Shown here: positions 1-4,358 of the stretch, piece after piece
Layout of the letters: each line of letters begins with the position of its first letter
Numbering within the stretch: position 1 is the first letter of the stretch
Source: Streptosporangiaceae bacterium
GTDB taxonomy: Bacteria; Actinomycetota; Actinomycetes; Streptosporangiales; Streptosporangiaceae
Assembly: GCA_030040415.1 (NCBI GenBank)
Contig: JASHTT010000501.1
Span: 1-6,362, forward strand
DNA: 6,362 nucleotides
Reading direction: 5' to 3'
The notes under the pieces: model-generated
Databases searched by the model: none
The model's input: the letters and a program-made list of their open reading frames with translations, nothing else
Told to the model about the DNA's origin: nothing
Translations under genes and position numbers: made by a program

Positions 1-443
1 CGCGAGCGCACTTTCTCGGACTGCTCTCGCTCGCCAGCCATCGGAGGCGGCTGGGCCTCCCGCCACACAGCGACCATCTTGTCCTCGTCCACCAGCGGCA
101 CGAAGATGGGCGGCCCGAGCGGCAGCTTGCGCCACTGCATGATCCGCTCGTTGAGTTCGGTCACGGCGGCGCGCACATCGTGCTCGGAGTTGAGCTCGTG
201 CACATGCTCGGCAAGCCGTGCGCTCTGCTTGCGCAGCTTCAGCGGAGTGGGCAGCATCTCCTCGGTCGAGACGCCTTCCCTGCGCAGCCATTCCTTCAGC
301 CACGCCTCGGTGTCGTCGTCCCGTTTCGGCAACGGCTTACCCGCGCCGGGCAGGTTTTCGAACGCGCCGCGCTCCGTCGCCTCGCTGATCTGCTGATCGA
401 TCCACGAGGTGAAGCTCATCCCGGCTGGCTTGCGCTCCGTCAT
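1..443 (-). CDS. DUF1992 (DnaJ-homologue-type) family protein, 3' end outside window
   Basis: 147 codons are visible and the frame is still open at the left edge. The protein opens with MTERKPAGMSF, and residues 28-38 read FENLPGAGKPL, the hallmark of the DUF1992 domain found in small bacterial proteins and in the eukaryotic DNAJC28 family. Residues 61-107 are a charged helical stretch (TPLKLRKQSARL, then VTELNERIMQW) and residues 108-128 a PLGPPIFVPLVDED segment, the usual order for actinobacterial members. These are about 130-170 residues long, so little should be missing. No J-domain HPD is visible. The biochemical role of the family is not established. I chose ATG 443 over ATG 419 because the MTERKP lead-in looks typical of the family. 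It lies 45 nt behind the DJ-1-like gene and may be cotranscribed, but a TACGCT box 9 nt before the start could give it its own leaderless transcript. Confidence 0.85.
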   Translation of the reverse strand, partial: MTERKPAGMSFTSWIDQQISEATERGAFENLPGAGKPLPKRDDDTEAWLKEWLRREGVSTEEMLPTPLKLRKQSARLAEHVHELNSEHDVRAAVTELNERIMQWRKLPLGPPIFVPLVDEDKMVAVWREAQPPPMAGEREQSEKVRS

Positions 444-452
444 CGCAAGCTC

Positions 453-458
453 AGCGTA
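453..458 (-). promoter_or_regulatory. possible -10 box (TACGCT) for a leaderless DUF1992 transcript
   Basis: TACGCT fits TANNNT and ends 9 nt before ATG 443, the spacing expected if transcription starts at or next to the start codon. No good Shine-Dalgarno precedes this ATG and no clear -35 is visible. Because it lies in the 45-nt gap of a probable operon it may be coincidental. Confidence 0.3.
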
Positions 459-488
459 TCCGCAGGGTCGGCCGCGGCCTCGGCCGAC

Positions 489-1088
489 TCAGCCGGGCTC
501 GTCGGCGAGGTAGGGCGGCGCTGGCTCGTACTGGATGTACCGGCGAACCGCTCTGGCGTGGTCACGACCATGCAGCCGGCCCACGAGCCAGAGCGCCATG
601 TCGATGCCGGCCGATACACCCTGGCTGGTCACCAGGTTGCCGTCGACCACGTAGCGAGCATCGCGGACGACGGTGATGTCGCCCCGCGCCGCCAGCTCGT
701 CCTCGAACGCATGGTGCGTGGCAACCCGGCGGCCTTTCGCCGGGCCCGCCTCGTGCAGCAGCAGCGCTCCGGTGCACACGCTGGTCGTCCATGCGGCGGT
801 CGCCGAGGTCTTGCTGATCCAGGACGTGATCGCGGGATTGCCGACCTCGCGGCGGGTGCCCATGCCGCCCGGCACAAGCAGCACATCAAGCTCCGGATGG
901 TCCCCGAGAGTGTAGTCGGGCAGCACCCGCATGCCCTTGCTGCAGCGCACTGGCGCGTGCTGCTCGGCGAGCAGCAGCACCGTGTCGCCGCTCGCGCGCA
1001 ACATGGCAGAGGCGGTGAAGACCTCCCACGGCCCGACGAAGTCCAGCTCCTCAGCGCCGTCGAAGATCAGCAGGCCGTAGGTCGTCAT
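489..1088 (-). CDS. DJ-1/PfpI family protein (class I GATase-like fold), isonitrile-hydratase-like
   Basis: A 199-residue protein covering one GATase1-like domain. The N-terminal strand and turn GLLIFDGAEELDFVGPWEVF (5-24) carries Asp16. LLVPGGMG (70-77) is the conserved turn before the nucleophile. TSVCTGALLL (102-111) is the nucleophile elbow, with Cys105 followed by Thr106, and THHAF (124-128) follows. This Asp / Cys-Thr pattern is that of the isonitrile hydratase (InhA) branch, in which isonitriles are hydrated to N-formamides; many relatives are uncharacterised. I see no C-terminal AraC-type helix-turn-helix, so it is not a GATase-AraC regulator. It is probably cytosolic, with no signal peptide. 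It begins 12 nt after the ilvE stop with only a weak GGGG-type ribosome site, suggesting cotranscription and perhaps translational coupling with ilvE. The real substrate cannot be read from the sequence. Confidence 0.88.
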   Translation of the reverse strand: MTTYGLLIFDGAEELDFVGPWEVFTASAMLRASGDTVLLLAEQHAPVRCSKGMRVLPDYTLGDHPELDVLLVPGGMGTRREVGNPAITSWISKTSATAAWTTSVCTGALLLHEAGPAKGRRVATHHAFEDELAARGDITVVRDARYVVDGNLVTSQGVSAGIDMALWLVGRLHGRDHARAVRRYIQYEPAPPYLADEPG

Positions 1089-1100
1089 CGCGAGCCCCGG

Positions 1101-2210
1101 TTAGCCGAGCCGGTGCAGCCAGCCGTACCTGTCGGACTTGCTTCCGTACTGAATGCCGACAAGCTCGTGCCGCAGCCGCATGGTCACCGGCCCTGGGCCG
1201 CCGTCCCCGATCGTCCAGTCACCGTCGGCGCCACGCACCGCGCCCACCGGCGTGATCACGGCCGCAGTGCCGCAGGCGAACACCTCGGTGATCTCCCCGG
1301 AGGCGCAGCCATCGCGCCACTCGTCGACCGAGATCTTGCCCTCATAGGAAGGGATACCGAGATCCGGACCGAGCTTGAGTAGCGAATCCCTGGTCACGCC
1401 CTGCAGCAGCGAGCCGGTTGTGGCCGGAGTCATGATCCGCGCGTCCGCTCCCGAGCCGTGGACGAAGAATAGGTTCATCCCGCCCATCTCCTCGACCCAC
1501 CGCCGTTCTGCGGCGTCCAGCCAGACGACCTGGTCGCAGTCGTGGTCCAAGGCCTGCTGCTGACCCGCGAAGGCAGCCGCGTAGTTGCCCCCACACTTGG
1601 CTTCGCCGGTGCCGCCGGGCGCCGCCCGGGTGTAGTCCTGCGAGAGCCAGACGGTCACCGGGTGGACCTCGCCGCCGAAGTATCCGGCGACCGGCGAGGC
1701 GATCACCATGAACAGGTAGCTCGTGGACGGCCTGTTGACGCCGAGCCCGCGCTGCGTCGCGATCATGAAGGGACGGAGGTACAAGCTGTGCCCGTCGGCG
1801 GTCGGCACCCACGCACGATCCTGGGTGACCAGCAGCTCGAGCGCACGGACAAAAGCGGCCTCGGGCAGCTCCGGCATGGCGAGCCTTGCCGCGGACCGGT
1901 TGAACCGCGCGGCATTGGCCTCCGGCCGGAATGCCACGACTGAGCCGTCCGGCTGCGCGTACGCCTTGAGCCCCTCGAAGATCTCCTGGCCATAGTGGAA
2001 GACGGCGGCTGCCGGGTCGAGCGTGATCGGCGCGTAAGGCTCGATCCGCGCGTCGTGCCAGCCGGCATCTTCCGTCCACCGGATCGTCGCCATGTGGTCG
2101 GTGAATACGGCGCCGAAGCCCGGAGCTGCCAGCAGTTCGGCCCGCCTCGCAGCGGGCGTCGGCTCGGCAGTGGAACGGATCTCGAACTCGATACCCTGCG
2201 CCGGGCTCAT
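1101..2210 (-). CDS. ilvE: Branched-chain amino acid aminotransferase (class IV PLP enzyme)
   Basis: A 369-residue fold-type IV PLP aminotransferase. It transfers the amino group between glutamate and the 2-keto acids of leucine, isoleucine and valine, the last step of their synthesis and the first of their breakdown, in the cytosol. Visible motifs are FHYGQEIFEGLKAY (71-84), SLYLRPFMIAT (142-152), KCGGNYAAAFAGQQ (205-218) with Lys205 as the PLP lysine, EEMGGMN (240-246) with Glu241 as the probable cofactor-ring contact, and FACGTAAVITPVG (311-323) with Thr315-Ala316 at the phosphate site. Length and motifs match the eukaryote-like IlvE common in actinobacteria. The CXXC redox pair of human BCAT is replaced by Ala317 and Thr320. 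ATG 2210 is supported by a perfect AGGAGG (2221-2226), 10 nt upstream. It sits downstream of a Val-Leu-Ile-Leu leader peptide and hairpin, so it is probably controlled by branched-chain amino-acid supply. Confidence 0.97.
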   Translation of the reverse strand: MSPAQGIEFEIRSTAEPTPAARRAELLAAPGFGAVFTDHMATIRWTEDAGWHDARIEPYAPITLDPAAAVFHYGQEIFEGLKAYAQPDGSVVAFRPEANAARFNRSAARLAMPELPEAAFVRALELLVTQDRAWVPTADGHSLYLRPFMIATQRGLGVNRPSTSYLFMVIASPVAGYFGGEVHPVTVWLSQDYTRAAPGGTGEAKCGGNYAAAFAGQQQALDHDCDQVVWLDAAERRWVEEMGGMNLFFVHGSGADARIMTPATTGSLLQGVTRDSLLKLGPDLGIPSYEGKISVDEWRDGCASGEITEVFACGTAAVITPVGAVRGADGDWTIGDGGPGPVTMRLRHELVGIQYGSKSDRYGWLHRLG

Positions 2211-2231
2211 CGCCTGGTTACCTCCTCGCTT

Positions 2232-2272
2232 CCGACAGCGCTGTGCGCACCGTCACTTGCCCTAGTTGTCGG
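2232..2272 (-). promoter_or_regulatory. inverted repeat and palindrome just upstream of the ilvE ribosome site
   Basis: Arms CCGACA (2232-2237) and TGTCGG (2267-2272) form a 6-bp inverted repeat. Inside it lie a perfect 10-bp palindrome, ACAGCGCTGT (2235-2244), and the 8-bp GTGCGCAC (2243-2250). They end a few bases before the AGGAGG of ilvE. They could be an operator or could shape the RNA near the ribosome site, but GC-rich DNA makes such matches common. No protein is recognisably associated. Confidence 0.25.
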
Positions 2273-2289
2273 CCGCTCGCCAGTTCTCG

Positions 2290-2430
2290 TTAGTTCTCGG
2301 TTGTCGCGGCGGCGTCCCCGCCGTTGTCGCGGCGGTCCAGTGCCGCTTGCACTGCCTCAAGCGCGCGCAGCCGGGCACGCGCGTTCTGCTCGGCGTCACC
2401 GGACGCTTGCTGTGATGTCGTCGTCTGCAT
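2290..2430 (-). CDS. Small 46-residue hypothetical protein in the ilvE leader region
   Basis: ATG at 2430, TAA at 2290-2292. The start has a strong Shine-Dalgarno (GAGGAGAG, 6 nt before the ATG), better than most in the window. About 78% of third codon positions are G or C, which supports coding. The protein is hydrophilic, with a Thr/Gln-rich N-terminus (MQTTTSQQ), a likely amphipathic helix at about 12-35 (containing ARLRALEAVQAAL) and an Ala/Thr tail. There is no membrane segment, no cysteine and no signal peptide. It lies between the attenuator-like hairpin and ilvE, 79 nt before the ilvE start, in the same transcript. It has no run of Leu/Ile/Val codons, so it is not itself an obvious leader peptide. 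I recognise no family. It may be a real microprotein, or its translation may simply keep ribosomes moving into ilvE. Confidence 0.55.
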   Translation of the reverse strand: MQTTTSQQASGDAEQNARARLRALEAVQAALDRRDNGGDAAATTEN

Positions 2431-2550
2431 TGCAATCTCTCCTCGCGGGCGCTATCTGCCTGGCCAGCTGCTGGGCGCGCGCATGCCTGCGGGGACGTAA
2501 CGGCTTTCAACGCGGACGACCCGACGGCATTGCGGCCAGCGCCTCACCTC

Positions 2551-2590
2551 CGTAGCGGGGCGCCGGCCTGCCTGATCAGGTCCCGCTACG
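2551..2590 (-). promoter_or_regulatory. attenuator-like stem-loop overlapping the leader peptide end
   Basis: Perfect 9-bp arms CGTAGCGGG and CCCGCTACG (2582-2590 with 2551-2559), extendable by one G-U pair, enclose about 20 nt. In the minus-strand RNA the 5' arm is exactly codons 11-13 of the leader peptide, three codons after its Val-Leu-Ile-Leu run. A ribosome stalled on those codons should cover the 5' arm, while a free-running ribosome finishes at the stop inside the loop and then lets the stem form. No U-run follows; the RNA continues GGAGGUGAGG. A classical intrinsic terminator is therefore not shown, and U-less termination, Rho involvement or a translational effect are alternatives. 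The loop holds the palindrome CCTGATCAGG (2571-2580). Confidence 0.65.
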
Positions 2591-2620
2591 GCTGCTAAGG
2601 ATGAGTACGAAGCGCCGCAT
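2576..2620 (-). CDS. Branched-chain amino acid leader peptide MRRFVLILSSRSGT
   Basis: ATG 2620 to TGA 2576-2578, 14 codons. Residues 5-8 are Val-Leu-Ile-Leu (GTA CTC ATC CTT), the three branched-chain amino acids made by the ilvE pathway, in an otherwise basic and serine-rich peptide. Three codons follow the run (CTT, AGC, AGC boundary) before the frame enters the 5' arm of the 2551-2590 stem-loop. Leader peptides of this kind are established for the ilvBNC operon of Corynebacterium and for ilv/leu operons of enterobacteria, where scarce charged tRNA stalls the ribosome and changes RNA folding. The -10 box TACTAT ends only 9 nt before the ATG, so the RNA has almost no 5' UTR and no Shine-Dalgarno is possible: the leader is probably translated from a leaderless start. 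The call rests on composition and position; expression is not demonstrated. Confidence 0.7.
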   Translation of the reverse strand: MRRFVLILSSRSGT

Positions 2621-2629
2621 GATAAACGC

Positions 2630-2659
2630 ATAGTAACCGAGCCTTCCCACCCGCGTCAG
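2630..2659 (-). promoter_or_regulatory. sigma70-type promoter of the leader-ilvE operon
   Basis: The -35 is CTGACG (2654-2659) and the -10 is TACTAT (2630-2635), with an 18-nt spacer. This is the best match to a housekeeping actinobacterial promoter in the window. Short A-tracts in the minus-strand sense lie upstream (2672-2675 and 2692-2696) and could act as an UP element. The predicted start is around 2620-2623, at or within 3 nt of the leader-peptide ATG. Confidence 0.7.
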
Positions 2660-2939
2660 GGCACCCGGCGATTTTGTTGGAAGACCAAGCATTTTTCTCG
2701 CGGGTTCGGCCCTTCCATCTTTGCCGCTGCCGAACCACAGGCCGCCGCTCGCACCATCCGCCCTGGCTGCGGTACTCTGCCGCCAGTGGCAGCGCATCGC
2801 CTGCCCGCTTCCGAGCCAGCATCGGCCCGCGCCGACGCTGACGACGAGGACAAGGGTCTACGACTCGCGTGCATTCATCTCGCCGTGTCATGTCATCTTG
2901 GCGAGCGGTCGCGGGCAGTCTCGCCGGAGAGAAACGAAC
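2660..2939. other. intergenic region between divergent genes
   Basis: About 280 nt separate the minus-strand ilvE promoter from the plus-strand repeat-protein start. I find no convincing gene here: the open frames are GC-rich and read as Pro/Arg/Ala-rich noise. It contains AT-richer DNA at 2671-2697, with a weak TTGG-AAGA-CCAA hairpin followed by TTTTT but no plus-strand gene to terminate. It also holds a small hairpin CTGCC/GGCAG (2777-2792) and one plus-strand TANNNT box (TACTCT, 2773-2778) without a -35. The promoter of the repeat-protein gene is not identified. Confidence 0.5.
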
Positions 2940-3887
2940 ATGACCAGGCACAAGGCCGAGAAGGCGGCGATCCGAGAGCGCATGGCGCAAACCGGCGAGC
3001 CCTATAGCGTCGCTAGGCGAGCCCTCGGCGAGCCGACGATCGAGACCGGACCGCCCATCGAGACCGCACCGACCATCGAGACCGCACCGACCATCGAGAC
3101 CGCACCCACCGTCGAGACCGCACCCACCGTCGAGACCGCACCCACCGTCGAGACCGATCTGACGGTTAGGAGCACCGGCCGCGACGACGACTGGTACGCC
3201 ACCATGTCCGCGGACGCGGGTATCTCCGTCGAGGAGTTCCGGGCGCAGGAGCGCGCCGACCAGGCACAGCGACGCGCCGACGAAGCACAAGAGGGAGCGG
3301 ACCTAGCACAGGAACGTGCCGACCAAGCGCAAGCCGCCGCTGACATGGCGCAGCAGGCAGCGGATCTGGCTCAGGAAGCCGCTGACGTGCTATGGAGCGG
3401 AGATCAGCAGCATGAGGCTGCTCAGCGACGCGCAGAGCAAGCGCAGGCCGCTGCCGAAGAGGCTCAGCGTCGTGCTGACAAGGTGCAGGAGGCGGCTGAC
3501 CGCGCCCAGGAATCCGCCGATCGAGAGCAGGAAGCAGCCGACCAGGCCGAAGACGAAGCCGAGCAACTTGCCGATGAGGCCGCTGACGTGGCCGCGGCCG
3601 ACCAGGACGAGCTGGGCTGGCCATGGTCACACACGGCCCGCCCAGCGTCGGCGCCCAGGCCACCAAAACCGCTCAAGCCGCTGAAGCCACTCAAGCCGCT
3701 GAAGCCACTCAAGCCACTAAGCTACGGCCCCCGGCTCGATGACCAGGTGAACCAGCAACGGCGGTTCGCGCATCAGCAGGAGCGCTTCGCCCACCGGCAG
3801 GAGCGTTTCGCGCGGCTGCAGCAGCGCGCGGCAGACATGAATGCCGGGGCCGAGGAGCTTGCGGACTGGCCGGACGAGGAGAGCTAG
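2940..3887 (+). CDS. Alanine-rich heptad-repeat (coiled-coil) protein of unknown function
   Basis: A 315-residue, cysteine-free protein without signal peptide or membrane segment. In order: a basic N-terminal segment (1-30) with IRERMAQTGEPYSVARRAL at 11-29; seven hexapeptides P-T-I/V-E-T-A (32-73); a short acidic linker with DDDWY (82-86); a first heptad block of xxADxAQ units (104-149); a break with a 3-residue phase shift (VLWSGDQQH, 150-158); a second block of about eight heptads (163-218); a Pro-rich stretch with six K-P-L triplets (243-260); three Phe heptads RRFAHQQ, ERFAHRQ, ERFARLQ (274-294); and an acidic tail. Alanine fills both core positions, suggesting tightly packed helices. 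I chose ATG 2940 because GGAGAG lies 8 nt upstream and the reading frame further upstream to 2721 looks non-coding. It stands alone on this strand and shares its stop bases with the convergent YciI-like gene. No function is recognised; a cytosolic scaffold or spacer protein is an inference. Confidence 0.82.
   Translation: MTRHKAEKAAIRERMAQTGEPYSVARRALGEPTIETGPPIETAPTIETAPTIETAPTVETAPTVETAPTVETDLTVRSTGRDDDWYATMSADAGISVEEFRAQERADQAQRRADEAQEGADLAQERADQAQAAADMAQQAADLAQEAADVLWSGDQQHEAAQRRAEQAQAAAEEAQRRADKVQEAADRAQESADREQEAADQAEDEAEQLADEAADVAAADQDELGWPWSHTARPASAPRPPKPLKPLKPLKPLKPLKPLSYGPRLDDQVNQQRRFAHQQERFAHRQERFARLQQRAADMNAGAEELADWPDEES
3033..3158 (+). repeat. seven 18-bp tandem repeats encoding P-T-I/V-E-T-A hexapeptides
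   Basis: Seven in-frame 18-bp units. Units 3 and 4 are identical to each other, and units 5 and 6 are identical to each other. The encoded hexapeptides run PTIETG, PPIETA, PTIETA twice, PTVETA twice, PTVETD. Near-identity at DNA level points to recent expansion by slippage or unequal recombination, so copy number may vary between strains. The frame is kept because the unit is a multiple of three. Confidence 0.93.
3666..3719 (+). repeat. K-P-L codon repeats in 9/18-bp tandem units
   Basis: Six consecutive Lys-Pro-Leu triplets. At DNA level an 18-bp unit, AAGCCGCTGAAGCCACTC, is present twice exactly, flanked by slightly diverged 9-bp units. It encodes a probably extended, basic proline-rich linker between the Ala-rich helices and the Phe heptads. 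Copy number is likely to be variable. Confidence 0.9.
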
Positions 3888-4237
3888 CCTGCCGCCTCGG
3901 CGGCGGAACGCGGAAACCTGGTGCCGGGCGTGAAGCTCATCGCTCCGCCCGGCACCAGCCACGGCAGCAGGACCACGCGGAGCTTGCCGGCAACCACCGC
4001 CGGATCGGCCTCGGCCAGCGCCGTGGCCTCTGCCAGGCCAGCTGAGTAGATCGCGAGACCGCGGTAGGACTGCTGGGGGTCGATAAGCGGTCCGGCGGCG
4101 AGCAACTGGCCCGCGTCGTGCAGCCCGCTCAGGTACGCCAGGTGGCTATCCTGCAGCGCATCCTCCTCGACGGGTGTGAGCTGCGGCGCGTCCTCGCGCA
4201 GCACGAGCATCGCGATCGTGAACCGGTCGAAGTCCAT
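3884..4237 (-). CDS. YciI-family protein (YCII-related domain)
   Basis: A 117-residue protein with the small ferredoxin-like YciI layout: an N-terminal strand FTIAMLVLRED (6-16); helix HLAYLSGLHDAGQLLAAGPLID (32-53) with the conserved His32 and the AGPL turn; a strand RGLAIYSA (59-66); a helix ending in Asp78-Pro79 (the conserved DP); and a final strand region KLRVVLLPWLV (85-95). His and Asp are the conserved polar pair thought to form the active site in this family. Reactions are known for few members, and no substrate can be assigned here. No Shine-Dalgarno is evident, but TAGCAT lies 8 nt before the ATG, suggesting a leaderless mRNA. The stop (CTA, 3884-3886) overlaps the TAG of the convergent repeat-protein gene, so no terminator fits between them. 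It lies 121 nt behind the epimerase-like gene on the same strand. Confidence 0.85.
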   Translation of the reverse strand: MDFDRFTIAMLVLREDAPQLTPVEEDALQDSHLAYLSGLHDAGQLLAAGPLIDPQQSYRGLAIYSAGLAEATALAEADPAVVAGKLRVVLLPWLVPGGAMSFTPGTRFPRSAAEAAG

Positions 4238-4245
4238 GGTTCCGG

Positions 4246-4251
4246 ATGCTA
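4246..4251 (-). promoter_or_regulatory. possible -10 box (TAGCAT) for the YciI-family gene
   Basis: TAGCAT matches TANNNT and ends 8 nt before ATG 4237, a spacing that would start the RNA at the start codon. No -35 match is seen 16-19 nt upstream, which is common for leaderless actinobacterial promoters. Confidence 0.4.
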
Positions 4252-4274
4252 GCGCCGTCGCGCAGGCGAGCGCG

Positions 4275-4297
4275 GGCAGCTACCGCCGGCAGCCGCC
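4275..4297 (-). terminator. possible U-less hairpin downstream of the epimerase-like gene
   Basis: In minus-strand RNA, GGCGGCU pairs with AGCUGCC (7 bp with one G-U) around a 9-nt loop, about 60 nt after the stop of the 4359-5366 gene and before the YciI start. No U-run follows, so termination is uncertain; in such GC-rich DNA a 7-bp stem can arise by chance. Confidence 0.2.
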
Positions 4298-4299
4298 GC

Positions 4300-4350
4300 G
4301 GACAGCCAGCACGGACAGCCAGCGCCGGCACGGGCACGGGCACGGGCACG
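4300..4350. repeat. short direct repeats in the intergenic spacer
   Basis: GGACAGCCAGC occurs twice (4300-4310 and 4313-4323), followed by four GGCACG hexamers in tandem (4327-4350). All lie in the 121-nt non-coding gap between two minus-strand genes. They look like low-complexity slippage tracts, and I see no gene or known element here. Confidence 0.8.
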
Positions 4351-4358
4351 AGGACAGG

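Noticed and set aside
180..1382. 400-codon plus-strand open frame across the DUF1992, DJ-1 and ilvE genes
   Set aside because: It is antisense to three genes with clear family motifs; its translation is Arg/His/Ala-rich with no domain. Long shadow frames are expected at this GC content.
2262..2510. 82-codon minus-strand frame starting at TTG 2510
   Set aside because: It overlaps the 46-codon ORF in another frame, has a TTG start with no ribosome site, and reads as Arg/Pro-rich noise.
2507..2530. 7-codon frame MPSGRPR behind a GGAGGTGAGG sequence
   Set aside because: The spacing from the Shine-Dalgarno is long (11-16 nt) and a 7-codon frame is easily random; kept only as a possible second mini-ORF in the leader.
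2671..2697. Hairpin TTGG-AAGA-CCAA followed by TTTTT as a plus-strand terminator
   Set aside because: The stem is only 4-6 weak pairs and no plus-strand gene lies upstream; the A/T tracts fit better as an upstream element of the ilvE promoter.
2576..2797. 73-codon frame ending in MRRFVLILSSRSGT
   Set aside because: Its upstream part crosses the CTGACG-N18-TACTAT promoter and looks non-coding; only the last 14 codons, after the predicted RNA start, are accepted as the leader peptide.
2721..2939. Upstream extension of the repeat-protein frame to ATG 2721
   Set aside because: The extra 73 residues are Pro/Arg/Ser-rich without repeats or domain, and ATG 2940 has its own GGAGAG ribosome site.
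2595..3290. 231-codon minus-strand frame with GCGLDG repeats
   Set aside because: The repeats are the complement of the PT(I/V)ETA codon repeats of the plus-strand gene. It has no ribosome site, and its end overlaps the ilvE promoter and leader peptide.
4327..4350. GGCACG tandem hexamers as a CRISPR-like or iteron array
   Set aside because: Four 6-bp units without spacers are simple slippage; no replication or defence gene is nearby.
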